Positions 1 through 7,225 are shown, counted from the stretch's first letter. The stretch is 7,518 nucleotides of DNA from an uncultured Thiotrichaceae bacterium (GCA_938038645.1 CALHTA010000316.1:1-7518), one strand, 5' to 3'. Notes: generated from the sequence alone by a model not told the origin. Program-made: numbers and translations.

Positions 1-3000
1 TCCAGAACTTCTTCATCGCTCATCTCTGCGATATCGCCAGCACCTTGGTACGGATTTCCGCCAGTACTGTAAATCTCACTCAAGAACTCACGAAGCTCAT
101 CAACTTTAGCCTTAGCCTCGATCATTCGACCGATTTTTTCACCCAAGCCTTTCGCAGCCCAACCTAAATGAGTCTCCAAAACCTGACCGACATTCATTCG
201 AGACGGTACACCCAATGGGTTCAAGACGATATCAATCGGCTCACCATTGGCCATATAAGGCATATCTTCAACAGGAACAATGCGTGAAACCACACCTTTG
301 TTACCGTGACGACCCGCCATCTTGTCACCAGGCTGCATACGGCGCTTAACAGCAACATATACTTTGATCATTTTAAGCACACCAGGTGCCAAATCATCAC
401 CCGCAGTCAGCTTCTCTTTTTGCTTTTGAAGGCGCTCTTCATAGAACTTCTTCTGCTCAAGCAACAACTGATGCATGGTTTCAAGCTGCTCGTTTACTTC
501 GTCATTGCGCATACGCAACGCGAACCAATCTTTACGCTCAATTTCATCTAAGTAGTTGCGAGTAACCTTTCCACCCGCTTTGATATCACCCGTTCCACCA
601 TCAGCCACTTTGTTAAGCACTAATTTAGCAACACGATCAAACAAATCTTCTTCAAATACACGTAACTCATCACGCAAGTCGTTACGAACCTTCGCCAATT
701 CCGTTTCACAGATTGACTTTGCACGCTCATCCTTTTCAACGCCGTCACGTGTAAATACACGTACGTCGATGACCGTACCAAACATGCTTGAAGTAACACG
801 TGAAGAAGTATCTTTAACGTCAGATGCTTTCTCACCAAAGATTGCACGTAGAAGTTTTTCCTCCGGTGTAAGCTGGGTTTCACCTTTAGGTGTAACCTTA
901 CCCACCAGAATATCACCCGGCTTTACTTCGGCACCGACGTGAACGATTCCAGACTCATCCAACTTAGAAAGCAGACTTTCACTTACATTTGGAATATCCG
1001 CTGTAATCTCTTCAGGACCCAACTTTGTATCACGCGCAAGACAGGTGATCTCTTCGATGTGAATCGAAGTGAAGCGGTCTTCTATAACAACACGCTCAGA
1101 AATCAGAATCGAATCTTCGTAGTTGTAACCGTTCCAAGGCATGAAGGCGATCTTCATGTTTTGACCAAGCGCAAGCTCACCCAAATCAGTTGAAGAACCA
1201 TCTGCCAACACATCACCACGAGCAACAACGTCACCTATCTTTACGATAGGGCGCTGATTCAAACAAGTGTTCTGATTTGAACGCGTATATTTGATGAGAT
1301 TATAGATATCTACACCACCACCCTGCGCCTCATCATCATTTACACGAACAACGATACGCGCAGCATCAACACCATCAACAACACCACCGCGATTCGCAGT
1401 AACGGTTGAACCAGAGTCTACCGCTACAACCCGCTCCATACCCGTACCTGAAACCGGCGTTTCAGCACGTAAGCAAGGAACAGCCTGACGTTGCATGTTT
1501 GAACCCATCAATGCACGGTTAGCATCGTCGTGCTCAAGGAATGGAATCAAAGACGCCGCAACAGATACAATCTGCTTGGGCGAAACATCCATATACTCAA
1601 CATCTGACGCTGCCGACAATGTAAATTCATTTTGATAACGAGTAGAGATAAGGTCTTTAACAAAAGCACCCTTCTCATCAAGTTCTGCATTAGCCTGTGC
1701 AATAACAAATCTTGACTCTTCAATCGCTGACAAGTAATCAATCTTTGCCGTGGCCACACCGTCAACCACCTTACGATAAGGCGTCTCCAAGAAACCGTAA
1801 TCATTGGTTTTTGCGAAAACAGCCAAAGAGTTGATCAAACCGATGTTTGGCCCCTCCGGTGTTTCGATCGGACAGACACGACCATAATGAGTCGGGTGTA
1901 CGTCACGAACCTCAAAACCAGCACGCTCACGTGTTAGACCACCTGGGCCTAATGCAGAAATACGGCGCTTGTGTGTCACTTCAGACAATGGATTATTCTG
2001 ATCCATGAACTGAGACAGCTGACTTGAACCGAAGAATTCTTTAACCGCCGCCGAAACAGGCTTAGCGTTAACCATATCTTGAGGCATCAAGCCTTCGCTT
2101 TCAGCAACCGTCAAACGCTCTTTAACTGCACGCTCTACACGAACAAGACCGATACGGAAAGCATTCTCTGCCATCTCACCGACGCTTCGAACGCGGCGAT
2201 TACCAAGGTGATCAATATCATCAATCACACCGTGACCGTTACGAATATCGATCAAGCATTTCAGCACATTAACAATATCCGAATCAGCTTTACCTGAAGC
2301 TTTCAGCTTCTCATATTGACCACCGAATCTTTCAACCAAGCTTTTGGACATGGCGTCTGAACGTGAACTTAAGTAGCCCATATCAAACAAGATTGATGGA
2401 CCTACTTCTTCCTCATATTCAAGGCGACGATTAAATTTCATGCGCCCTACATCAGAAAGATCATAACGCTCTTCAGTGAAGAATAAGTTATGGAACAAGT
2501 TTTCCGCTGACTCTTTGGTTGGTGGCTCACCAGGACGCATCATTCGGTAGATTTCTACCTGAGCTTCTAACTGAGACTGCGTCTGATCGACATTCAACGT
2601 ATTAGAAATAAATGCACCGCAATCTAGTTCATTGCTATAGATTATTTCGAACTTTTTAATACCGTTATCACGAAGTGTCTCGATAACTGCATCAGTGATT
2701 TCTGCATTGGCTGCAACAATTAACTCGCCCGTGGACTTATCAATGATGTTGTGTGCAATGACTTTACCAATCATATACTCGTCAGGAACTTCCAGAGTTT
2801 TCACTTCTGACTTTTCCAATTGACGAATGTGCTTGGCTGTTACGCGTCGACCTTTCTCAACAACAATCTTGCCGCCGACTTCAATATCAAACGTCGCCAG
2901 GTCACCTCGCAGACGCTGAGGGTCTAAAGCGATGCTGATTTTGCTTTTAGCGAGACTGACACTGATGTTGTCGAAGAAGAAGTCTAGAATTTCTTCTGTC

Positions 3001-3665
3001 TCCATACCTAATGCACGCAGTAATACCGTTGCTGGTAGTTTACGGCGACGATCGATACGAACAAATACTGAATCTTTTGGGTCAAACTCAAAGTCAAGCC
3101 AAGATCCACGGTAAGGGATAACACGAGCGTTGTGTAACAACTTACCCGATGTGTTTGTTTTACCTTTATCATGGTCAAAGAAAACACCAGGTGAACGATG
3201 CAATTGAGAAACTATTACACGTTCAGTACCGTTGATCACAAAGGTACCTTTCTCCGTCATCAACGGCATTTCGCCAAGATAAACTTCTTGTTCTTTTATA
3301 TCTTTGACGACACGTGTGTTCTTTGGTGCTTCCTTATCGTAGATGACAAGTCGCAACAACACACGAAGAGAAGCGGCATAAGTTAATCCACGCAGTTGAC
3401 ATTCACGCACATCAAACACGGTTTCACTTAAGCGGTAATCCACATACTCAAGCGTAACAAAGCCAGAATAACTATGAATAGGAAAAACCGAGCTAAACGC
3501 GCCATGTAAACCGATGTCTTTTCGGTCTTCAGGCTTAATACCAGGTTGCAAATACTGTCTAAACGAGCTTAATTGAATCGCTAGAAGGGATGGAATGTCC
3601 ATAACTTGTGGACGTTTACCAAAATCCTTACGGATGCGTTTCTTCTCAGAGAAGGTCAAAGCCAT
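1..3665 (-). CDS. rpoB: RNA polymerase beta subunit, 3' end cut by the window
   Basis: This gene encodes the beta subunit of the core RNA polymerase, which forms half of the catalytic cleft. It starts at ATG 3665 after a GAGG ribosome site 7 bases upstream and reads open to base 3, giving 1221 complete codons; the last ~170 residues are outside the window. Visible landmarks are the N-terminal EKKRIRKDF motif, the lobe, the rifampicin-binding cluster (residues 546-572) with all canonical sensitive-type residues (E. coli D516, H526 and S531 correspond to 555, 565 and 570), the [12 protein letters not shown] segment around residue 611, and the active-site lysines of [11 protein letters not shown] at 1115 and 1123 (E. 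coli K1065 and K1073). It tracks E. coli with an offset of about +6 up to residue 426. A 33-residue insertion (427-459) then raises the offset to +39, and it reaches +50 at the active site. Full length is likely about 1390 residues, longer than E. coli (1342). It follows rplL after 116 bases. Confidence 0.98.
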   Translation of the reverse strand, partial: MALTFSEKKRIRKDFGKRPQVMDIPSLLAIQLSSFRQYLQPGIKPEDRKDIGLHGAFSSVFPIHSYSGFVTLEYVDYRLSETVFDVRECQLRGLTYAASLRVLLRLVIYDKEAPKNTRVVKDIKEQEVYLGEMPLMTEKGTFVINGTERVIVSQLHRSPGVFFDHDKGKTNTSGKLLHNARVIPYRGSWLDFEFDPKDSVFVRIDRRRKLPATVLLRALGMETEEILDFFFDNISVSLAKSKISIALDPQRLRGDLATFDIEVGGKIVVEKGRRVTAKHIRQLEKSEVKTLEVPDEYMIGKVIAHNIIDKSTGELIVAANAEITDAVIETLRDNGIKKFEIIYSNELDCGAFISNTLNVDQTQSQLEAQVEIYRMMRPGEPPTKESAENLFHNLFFTEERYDLSDVGRMKFNRRLEYEEEVGPSILFDMGYLSSRSDAMSKSLVERFGGQYEKLKASGKADSDIVNVLKCLIDIRNGHGVIDDIDHLGNRRVRSVGEMAENAFRIGLVRVERAVKERLTVAESEGLMPQDMVNAKPVSAAVKEFFGSSQLSQFMDQNNPLSEVTHKRRISALGPGGLTRERAGFEVRDVHPTHYGRVCPIETPEGPNIGLINSLAVFAKTNDYGFLETPYRKVVDGVATAKIDYLSAIEESRFVIAQANAELDEKGAFVKDLISTRYQNEFTLSAASDVEYMDVSPKQIVSVAASLIPFLEHDDANRALMGSNMQRQAVPCLRAETPVSGTGMERVVAVDSGSTVTANRGGVVDGVDAARIVVRVNDDEAQGGGVDIYNLIKYTRSNQNTCLNQRPIVKIGDVVARGDVLADGSSTDLGELALGQNMKIAFMPWNGYNYEDSILISERVVIEDRFTSIHIEEITCLARDTKLGPEEITADIPNVSESLLSKLDESGIVHVGAEVKPGDILVGKVTPKGETQLTPEEKLLRAIFGEKASDVKDTSSRVTSSMFGTVIDVRVFTRDGVEKDERAKSICETELAKVRNDLRDELRVFEEDLFDRVAKLVLNKVADGGTGDIKAGGKVTRNYLDEIERKDWFALRMRNDEVNEQLETMHQLLLEQKKFYEERLQKQKEKLTAGDDLAPGVLKMIKVYVAVKRRMQPGDKMAGRHGNKGVVSRIVPVEDMPYMANGEPIDIVLNPLGVPSRMNVGQVLETHLGWAAKGLGEKIGRMIEAKAKVDELREFLSEIYSTGGNPYQGAGDIAEMSDEEVL
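1950..2030 (-). other. Rifampicin-resistance-determining region of rpoB
   Basis: These bases encode RpoB residues 546-572, aligned with E. coli 507-533. The segment reads [20 protein letters not shown] and continues KRRISAL. The only difference from E. coli that I see is valine for isoleucine 524. The positions most often mutated in resistance are all in the sensitive state. Rifampicin susceptibility at the target level is an inference from this. Confidence 0.9.
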
Positions 3666-3709
3666 CGTGTTTCCTCATCTAGTAACGGGCAGGAGCACTT
3701 TAAAGCGAC

Positions 3710-3740
3710 AAAAGGCCGGCAGCTATTTTAGCTACCAGCC
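3710..3740 (-). terminator. Attenuator-like hairpin between rplL and rpoB
   Basis: Read on the minus strand, bases 3740-3729 and 3725-3714 form a 12-bp stem with a three-base AAA loop, followed at once by TTTTGTCG. Two of the twelve pairs are G-U on the minus-strand RNA and would be C-A mismatches on the plus strand, so the structure belongs to the rpoB-sense transcript. Position and form match the partial terminator known between rplL and rpoB in E. coli, which lowers polymerase synthesis relative to ribosomal protein. The short T tract suggests incomplete termination. An RNase III processing site is an alternative or additional role. Confidence 0.65.
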
Positions 3741-3756
3741 CATCGTTTTTGAGAGT

Positions 3757-3773
3757 AAAAATACCCTCAGGGT
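3757..3773 (-). terminator. Weak hairpin plus T tract just after rplL
   Basis: On the minus strand ACCC-TGA-GGGT is followed by ATTTTT, beginning 9 bases after the rplL stop codon. The stem has only 4 bp with a 3-base loop, so alone it is a poor terminator. It may act as a pause site or help the larger hairpin about 30 bases further downstream. Confidence 0.25.
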
Positions 3774-3781
3774 CTTACAAA

Positions 3782-4162
3782 TTACTTAAGCTCGGCAGTT
3801 GCGCCAGCCTCTGTAAGTTGCTTAGCAGCATCTTCAGCATCAGCTTTAGAAGCGCCTTCTTTAACAGTAGCAGGTACGCCTTCAACCATCGCCTTAGCTT
3901 CTTTCAAGCCTAGACCTGTTAATGCGCGTACTGCTTTGATAACACCGATCTTGTTATCGCCGAAGCTAGTCATAACAACATCAAACTCAGTCTGCTCAGC
4001 AGCAGCTGCGCCACCACCATCAGCAGCCGCAGCAGGTGCAGCAGCAACTGCAGCAGCAGCTGAAACGCCAAACTTTTCTTCCATTGCTGAGATCAGGTCA
4101 ACGATCTCCATAACTGATAAATTAGCAATGCCTTCTAGGATGTCTTCTTTAGAAACAGCCAT
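3782..4162 (-). CDS. rplL: Large-subunit ribosomal protein L7/L12
   Basis: This 126-residue acidic stalk protein is present as several dimers on L10 and recruits and activates the translational GTPases EF-Tu, EF-G, IF2 and RF3. Residues 1-33 form the helical dimerisation domain that binds L10. Residues 34-57 are the flexible alanine/glycine hinge, with a GGG at 50-51 and neighbours. Residues 58-126 are the globular factor-binding domain, with the conserved run from K71 ([20 protein letters not shown]) matching E. coli K65 onward. The family is usually 120-128 residues. The start is ATG 4162, preceded by AGGAG at 7 bases. It lies 58 bases after rplJ and should be translated in excess over it. 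The plus-strand open frame over the hinge is only the mirror of its GC-rich alanine codons. Confidence 0.98.
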   Translation of the reverse strand: MAVSKEDILEGIANLSVMEIVDLISAMEEKFGVSAAAAVAAAPAAAADGGGAAAAEQTEFDVVMTSFGDNKIGVIKAVRALTGLGLKEAKAMVEGVPATVKEGASKADAEDAAKQLTEAGATAELK

Positions 4163-4220
4163 TGTATTTCTCCTAAACTTTTAAAGTCAGTATAAACAGT
4201 AAATTAAAAACACACTGCAA

Positions 4221-4751
4221 TTAAGCAGCGGTCTCTTTTTGATCACGCACAGCAGCAACAGTACGTACAAGCTTTCCAGGCACTTCATTAATAGTACGTG
4301 CCAATTTATCTAGCGGAGCTCTTAGAGTACCAGCCAATATAGCTAGTGCCTCATCGCGAGTCGGCAACTTAGATAAACGCTTCAACTCAGATGCAGGATA
4401 AAGCTCCCCACCTACAGCCAAAGATTTAACAACGAGCTTGTCGTGATCTTTTGCAAAAGCTTCAATCAAACGAGCAGCAGAACCTGGGTCTTCCTGAGAA
4501 AACGCCAACACCAAAGGTCCAGAAAAGCTTTCAGTCATACACTCAAAATCAGTGTCAACGACAGCTAGTTTGGCTAGGTTGTTCTTTACTACACGCAGAT
4601 AAACTCCAGACTCACGCGCTTTAACGCGCATTTCTGTCATTTCATCAACGGTTAGGCCGCGATATTCAGCAGCTACCGCAGAATGAGCTTCTGCAGCCAC
4701 CGTAGCGACCTCAGAGACAATCTTCTTTTTGTCTACCAAAGTTAATGCCAC
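4221..4751 (-). CDS. rplJ: Large-subunit ribosomal protein L10, GTG start
   Basis: L10 anchors the L7/L12 dimers to 23S rRNA at the stalk base, and its complex with L7/L12 represses its own mRNA. I start it at GTG 4751: an AGAGAGG ribosome site lies 8 bases upstream and the protein then begins MALTLVDKKK like the family, giving 176 residues. An in-frame ATG at 4784 would add 11 residues unlike the family inside the leader, so I reject it. Residues 1 to about 130 are the rRNA-binding domain, with RGLTVDEMTEMR and VYLRVVKNNL conserved. Residues ~133-176 are the long C-terminal helix that carries L7/L12. It is about 11 residues longer than in E. coli (165 residues) and holds an 11-residue repeat, KLARTI at 149 and KLVRTV at 160. 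Confidence 0.97.
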   Translation of the reverse strand: MALTLVDKKKIVSEVATVAAEAHSAVAAEYRGLTVDEMTEMRVKARESGVYLRVVKNNLAKLAVVDTDFECMTESFSGPLVLAFSQEDPGSAARLIEAFAKDHDKLVVKSLAVGGELYPASELKRLSKLPTRDEALAILAGTLRAPLDKLARTINEVPGKLVRTVAAVRDQKETAA

Positions 4752-4795
4752 AGCATCTACCTCTCTGTTCGGTGCACAAACCACCGTTAAACAAA

Positions 4796-4814
4796 CATCT
4801 TAACCATCAAGATG
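4796..4814 (-). other. Small hairpin in the rplJ leader
   Basis: CATCTT and AAGATG form a perfect 6-bp stem around a 7-base loop, about 45 bases upstream of the rplJ start codon. A second short stem, CGGTG/CACCG at 4770-4786, sits just ahead of the ribosome site. Both could influence access to the start. No function is established from sequence alone. Confidence 0.3.
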
Positions 4815-4821
4815 ATCATAG

Positions 4822-4859
4822 TGACGTGCCCCAAACCATTTCTGACTTGGCTTACGTCA
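4822..4859 (-). promoter_or_regulatory. Alternative stem in the L10 leader
   Basis: The minus-strand transcript can pair TGACGT (4859-4854) with ACGTCA (4827-4822). The stem is extended by CCAA (4850-4847) with TTGG (4834-4831) across small bulges. The 5' arm shares bases 4856-4859 with the outer stem of the L10-binding structure, so the two cannot form together. This fits a switch between a repressor-bound and an open state, but that is an inference. Confidence 0.4.
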
Positions 4860-4923
4860 TCTGCGCAGGCAATAATGGATCTTTTAAGTCACAAAATTTG
4901 CAACACCTACGGTCTTCGACGAC
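4855..4923 (-). promoter_or_regulatory. L10 leader: binding site for L10-(L7/L12) on rplJL mRNA
   Basis: The segment matches the conserved ribosomal L10 leader: AAGACCGTAGGTG on the 5' side and CCTGCGCAGATGACG on the 3' side. An outer helix pairs GUCGUC (4923-4918) with GAUGAC (4861-4856). An inner helix pairs GUAGG (4910-4906) with CCUGC (4869-4865). Between them is an asymmetric internal loop, GAAGACC against GCA, as expected for the kinked protein-binding site. The apical part (4870-4905) is AT-rich. It lies about 100 bases upstream of the rplJ start, consistent with autogenous translational repression of rplJ and rplL. Confidence 0.8.
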
Positions 4924-4926
4924 ATA

Positions 4927-4956
4927 CTTAAAAGTACATCTTGCCATTTCTGGCAA
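4927..4956 (-). promoter_or_regulatory. Possible promoter upstream of rplJ
   Basis: On the minus strand TTGCCA (4956-4951, 5 of 6 matches to TTGACA) is followed after 18 bases by TTTAAG (4932-4927, 4 of 6 matches to TATAAT). Transcription would begin near 4920, at the very front of the L10 leader. E. coli has an rplJ promoter between rplA and rplJ, so one is expected here. The -35 hexamer is also one arm of a perfect hairpin and the -10 is weak, so the match could be accidental. Confidence 0.3.
4941..4956 (-). other. GAAA-capped hairpin between rplA and rplJ
   Basis: TTGCCA-GAAA-TGGCAA on the minus strand is a perfect 6-bp stem closed by a GNRA tetraloop, a stable RNA fold. It lies 16 bases downstream of a UUCG-capped stem. 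A TTTT tract follows 6 bases after it (GATGTACTTTTAAG), but too far for a good terminator. It could protect, process or partially terminate the rplKA transcript. Confidence 0.45.
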
Positions 4957-4972
4957 CCCCGGAGGGCATTTA

Positions 4973-4992
4973 AGCGTCACCGAAGTGACGCT
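4973..4992 (-). other. UUCG-capped hairpin just after rplA
   Basis: AGCGTCAC-TTCG-GTGACGCT is a perfect 8-bp stem starting 11 bases after the rplA stop codon. Only the minus-strand RNA has the extra-stable C(UUCG)G cap; the plus strand gives CGAA instead, so it belongs to the operon transcript. No T tract follows (TAAATGCCC), so it is not a simple intrinsic terminator. It more likely stabilises the rplKA mRNA end or marks a processing point. Confidence 0.6.
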
Positions 4993-5003
4993 CGAATTCT
5001 TAA

Positions 5004-5699
5004 TTAAACTTTGATGCTTGTGTGATCAACAACCACACCTGGACCCATCGTAGTAGAAATTGACACCTTCTTTAGATAAGTACCCTTTGCTGAAGAAGGC
5101 TTGCCTTTGTTCAAAGCAACCAATAACGACTCAAGATTCTCTTCTAATTTTGCTGAATCAAATTCAACGTTACCAATGCGGCAGTGGATTATACCAGCTC
5201 GGTCTGTGCGGTAACGAACCTGTCCAGACTTAGCATTTTTAACAGCTTCTGCTACATTCGGCGTAACCGTACCCACCTTAGGGTTAGGCATCAAACCGCG
5301 AGGACCTAAAATCTGACCTAACTGACCAACGATTCTCATTGCATCAGGACTTGCGATTACAACATCGAAATCCATATTGCCTTTCTTAACTTCATCAGCA
5401 AGGTCGTCAAATCCTACGATATCTGCACCAGCATCCTGTGCCGCCTGAACGTTATCACCCTGTGTAAACACAGCTACGCGAACGGTTTTACCCGTACCGT
5501 TAGGCAATACTGTTGCGCCACGCACAACTTGGTCCGATTTACGTGGATCTACACCAAGATTCACACTGACATCAACACTCTCAACAAACTTTGACTGAGG
5601 GAGGCTTTTGATTAGATCAAAACCTTCAACCACACCATAAACTGTATCTGTATTAATTTTCTCAGCAATCAACTTTTGGCGCTTTGTTAGCTTAGCCAT
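5004..5699 (-). CDS. rplA: Large-subunit ribosomal protein L1
   Basis: L1 forms the mobile L1 stalk of the 50S subunit, which helps release deacylated tRNA from the E site. It also represses translation of its own operon. The protein has 231 residues, close to E. coli (234). Domain I comprises roughly residues 1-67 and 160-231, and domain II residues 68-159. The family signature [18 protein letters not shown] lies at residues 128-145, and the C-terminal [10 protein letters not shown] segment is conserved. The start ATG 5699 directly abuts the rplK stop codon with no base between. The ribosome site GGAGG lies inside the last codons of rplK, 8 bases upstream, so translation is very likely coupled. 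It is followed by a 252-base leader before rplJ. Confidence 0.98.
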   Translation of the reverse strand: MAKLTKRQKLIAEKINTDTVYGVVEGFDLIKSLPQSKFVESVDVSVNLGVDPRKSDQVVRGATVLPNGTGKTVRVAVFTQGDNVQAAQDAGADIVGFDDLADEVKKGNMDFDVVIASPDAMRIVGQLGQILGPRGLMPNPKVGTVTPNVAEAVKNAKSGQVRYRTDRAGIIHCRIGNVEFDSAKLEENLESLLVALNKGKPSSAKGTYLKKVSISTTMGPGVVVDHTSIKV

Positions 5700-6131
5700 T
5701 TACACACCCTCCACGTCAATGCCCATACTGCGAGCAGTACCAGCTATTGTGCGAACTGCAGCATCCATATCGGCAGCCGTTAAATCAGGCTCTTTAACCT
5801 TAACAATTTCTTCTACCTGCTCTCGACTCATCTTGCCAACTTTCTTACTGTTTGGCGTCGCACTACCGCTCTTCAGACCAAGCGCCTTAAGAATCAAAAC
5901 AGCTGCTGGCGGAGTTTTCGTGATAAAGGTGAAACTACGATCACTGTAAACTGTGATAACTACAGGAATTGGCAACCCAGACTCTACGTTCTGTGTTGCA
6001 GCATTAAATGCCTTACAGAACTCCATGATCTGAACACCGTGCTGACCTAGCGCCGGTCCAACTGGTGGACTTGGGTTTGCCTGACCCGCAGGAACCTGCA
6101 GCTTAATATATGCTTGTACTTTCTTAGCCAT
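5700..6131 (-). CDS. rplK: Large-subunit ribosomal protein L11
   Basis: L11 binds the GTPase-associated region of 23S rRNA at the stalk base. It takes part in elongation-factor function and in RelA activation by uncharged tRNA. The protein has 143 residues (E. coli 142). Residues 1-70 form the N-terminal domain with the proline-rich [11 protein letters not shown] at 20-30, where thiostrepton-class antibiotics act; P22 and P23 are intact. Residues ~75-143 form the rRNA-binding domain, including the [14 protein letters not shown] segment and the [17 protein letters not shown]-terminus. The start is ATG 6131, with GGAG 5 bases upstream. It lies 52 bases after nusG, with a probable L1-binding hairpin in the gap, and overlaps nothing. 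Confidence 0.98.
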   Translation of the reverse strand: MAKKVQAYIKLQVPAGQANPSPPVGPALGQHGVQIMEFCKAFNAATQNVESGLPIPVVITVYSDRSFTFITKTPPAAVLILKALGLKSGSATPNSKKVGKMSREQVEEIVKVKEPDLTAADMDAAVRTIAGTARSMGIDVEGV

Positions 6132-6142
6132 TACTTCTCCAG

Positions 6143-6169
6143 TGGGTGCTTACGCCTCTCGGCTCCCCA
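6143..6169 (-). promoter_or_regulatory. Probable L1 autoregulatory binding hairpin in the rplK leader
   Basis: On the minus strand the 27 bases fold as TGGG (6169-6166) with CCCA (6146-6143), and inside it GCC-GAGA-GGC (6163-6154) capped by a GNRA tetraloop. An asymmetric internal loop of GA on one side and GTAAGCA on the other separates the two helices. L1 is known to bind a helix-asymmetric-loop-helix of this kind in 23S rRNA and in rplK mRNA leaders, and this element ends 11 bases before the rplK start. The assignment rests on shape and position; I have not compared it to an alignment. Confidence 0.55.
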
Positions 6170-6183
6170 GTAGATGATTAGAA

Positions 6184-6717
6184 TCAGATTTTCTCAACCT
6201 GAAAGAATTCGAGCTCAACGGGTGTTGAACGTCCAAAAATCTGTACCGAAACCAACAACTTACTTTTCTCGTAGTTAGCCTCTTCGACAACACCGTTAAA
6301 GTCATTAAACGGCCCATCTTTAACTCGCACCACTTCACCAACTTCAAACAGAACCTTAGGACGAGGCGCATCAACACCCTCCTCTATACGATGCATGATC
6401 GCATTCGCTTCTTTTTCAGTTATGGGTGCTGGCTTATCGCTGGTACCACCGATAAAACCTAAAACTTTGGGTGTATCTTTGATTAGATGCCATGAATCAT
6501 CGTTCATTTCCATCTCAACCAAAACATAACCTGGGAAAAACTTGCGCGTACTTTTACGCTTCTGCCCGTCTCGCATTTCAACTACGTCTTCGGTAGGAAC
6601 CAAAATACGACCAAAAAGCTCTTGCAAACCAAGACGCTCTATACGTTCTTGAATAGACTCTTTAACGCGAGCTTCAAAATTTGAATAAGCGTGGACTACA
6701 TACCATCGCATTGCCAT
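6184..6717 (-). CDS. nusG: Transcription elongation and antitermination factor NusG
   Basis: NusG binds RNA polymerase through its N-terminal domain and links it to Rho or to ribosomal protein S10 through its C-terminal KOW domain. I start it at ATG 6717 ([15 protein letters not shown]), with GAGG 8 bases upstream, giving 177 residues (E. coli 181). An in-frame ATG at 6759 would add 14 residues that overlap secE and do not resemble the family. The second methionine at 6711 is 14 bases from the ribosome site and less likely. The NGN domain spans residues 1 to about 112 ([13 protein letters not shown] at 59-71, [13 protein letters not shown] at 87-99). The KOW domain spans ~126-177 ([16 protein letters not shown]), with F161 matching the Rho/S10-contacting F165 of E. 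coli. It lies 4 bases after secE. Confidence 0.97.
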   Translation of the reverse strand: MAMRWYVVHAYSNFEARVKESIQERIERLGLQELFGRILVPTEDVVEMRDGQKRKSTRKFFPGYVLVEMEMNDDSWHLIKDTPKVLGFIGGTSDKPAPITEKEANAIMHRIEEGVDAPRPKVLFEVGEVVRVKDGPFNDFNGVVEEANYEKSKLLVSVQIFGRSTPVELEFFQVEKI

Positions 6718-6721
6718 ACTA

Positions 6722-7093
6722 TTAACCTCTGGCCAAGAGTTCTTTAATACCCCAACCAAGCAGCATATCTACGAACCAAAGAAAAATCGAAAGAATAACA
6801 ACGATAATGAAAACCATAAGAGTAGTCTGCATGGTTTCTTGACGAGAAGGCCAAACAATCTTGCGCACTTCTGTTCTTGCTGCACCCATAAAAGACAACA
6901 AGCCTTTACCTTGGGTAGTAGTGGCTGCAATTGCAACACCCACACCAGCAACAGCTAATAAGCCGAGCACTCCGAATAAAACAGAGTCTTCAAACTGGTA
7001 AAAAACTACGATAGAAGCGATCAGTAAGCATAATGCGAGCAACAGCTTAATGATATCAATTGTGGAGCTCTTAGACTCAGCACTAGTTGCCAT
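6722..7093 (-). CDS. secE: Preprotein translocase subunit SecE
   Basis: SecE is the essential clamp of the SecYEG inner-membrane translocon. The protein has 123 residues (E. coli 127) and the three-helix form found in E. coli relatives. Transmembrane segments lie at about 14-32, 37-57 and 91-113. The conserved amphipathic cytoplasmic helix [16 protein letters not shown] (72-87) carries the WPS motif that packs on SecY. The start is ATG 7093, preceded by AGGTGA 7 bases upstream. It lies 39 bases after tRNA-Trp and ends with tandem TAA-TAG stops, 4 bases before nusG. The nusG ribosome site overlaps its last two codons, so secE and nusG form one translationally linked pair. Confidence 0.97.
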   Translation of the reverse strand: MATSAESKSSTIDIIKLLLALCLLIASIVVFYQFEDSVLFGVLGLLAVAGVGVAIAATTTQGKGLLSFMGAARTEVRKIVWPSRQETMQTTLMVFIIVVILSIFLWFVDMLLGWGIKELLARG

Positions 7094-7132
7094 GTAATTA
7101 TCACCTGTTCAATTAATACATTGTGTTTCAGA

Positions 7133-7208
7133 TGGCAGGCCAGGAGGGAATCGAACCCCCAACCTACGGTTTTGGAGACCGTCGCTCTGCCAATTGAGCT
7201 ACTGGCCT
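7133..7208 (-). tRNA. trpT: tRNA-Trp, anticodon CCA
   Basis: The 76 bases fold as a complete cloverleaf. The acceptor stem is AGGCCAG/CTGGCCT, the D stem GCTC/GAGC, the anticodon stem ACGGT/ACCGT around CTCCAAA (anticodon CCA), and the T arm GGGGG-TTCGATT-CCCTC with one G-U pair. The discriminator is G and the CCA end is encoded. The A1-U72 pair and G73 agree with tryptophan tRNA identity. It sits between tuf and secE, as in Pseudomonas-type gammaproteobacteria, and is probably cut from a transcript that continues into secE and nusG. Position 24 is G, the ordinary form rather than the UGA-suppressing one. Confidence 0.98.
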
Positions 7209-7225
7209 AATTTATCGAAAATTAG
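7207..7225 (-). other. Perfect 7-bp stem abutting the tRNA-Trp 5' end
   Basis: CTAATTT (7225-7219) and AAATTAG (7213-7207) pair perfectly around the 5-base loop TCGAT. The last two bases of the stem are nucleotides 1-2 of the tRNA, so this fold competes with the acceptor stem. It may affect RNase P processing of the precursor or be a chance AT-rich palindrome. Confidence 0.35.

Noticed and set aside
306..1193. Three plus-strand open frames (306-551, 556-942, 939-1193) opposite rpoB
   Set aside because: They mirror the continuous RpoB frame, have no ribosome sites I can see, and their translations are low-complexity S/T/R- or I/F-rich antisense sequence.
1..3665. Frameshift or broken rpoB
   Set aside because: The start codon at 3665 and the conserved SDEEV segment near base 5 are in the same frame, and I saw no stop while reading between them. 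The gene is simply cut by the window edge.
3744..3781. Promoter for rpoB (TTGTAA-17-TACTCT) after rplL
   Set aside because: The -10 matches only 3 of 6 and overlaps a hairpin. The attenuator reading explains the region better.
3936..4184. Plus-strand frame of 82 codons rich in alanine
   Set aside because: It is the antisense of the rplL alanine hinge. GCN and NGC codons give alanine-like runs on both strands.
4163..4220. Possible promoter for rplL in the rplJ-rplL gap (TATACT at 4189-4194)
   Set aside because: The -10 matches 5 of 6, but the only TTGCAG is 20 bases away and no hexamer at 16-18 bases fits. The gap otherwise holds only the rplL ribosome site.
6717..6759. Longer NusG starting at ATG 6759
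   Set aside because: The added 14 residues overlap secE and do not match the family. ATG 6717 has a well-spaced GAGG.
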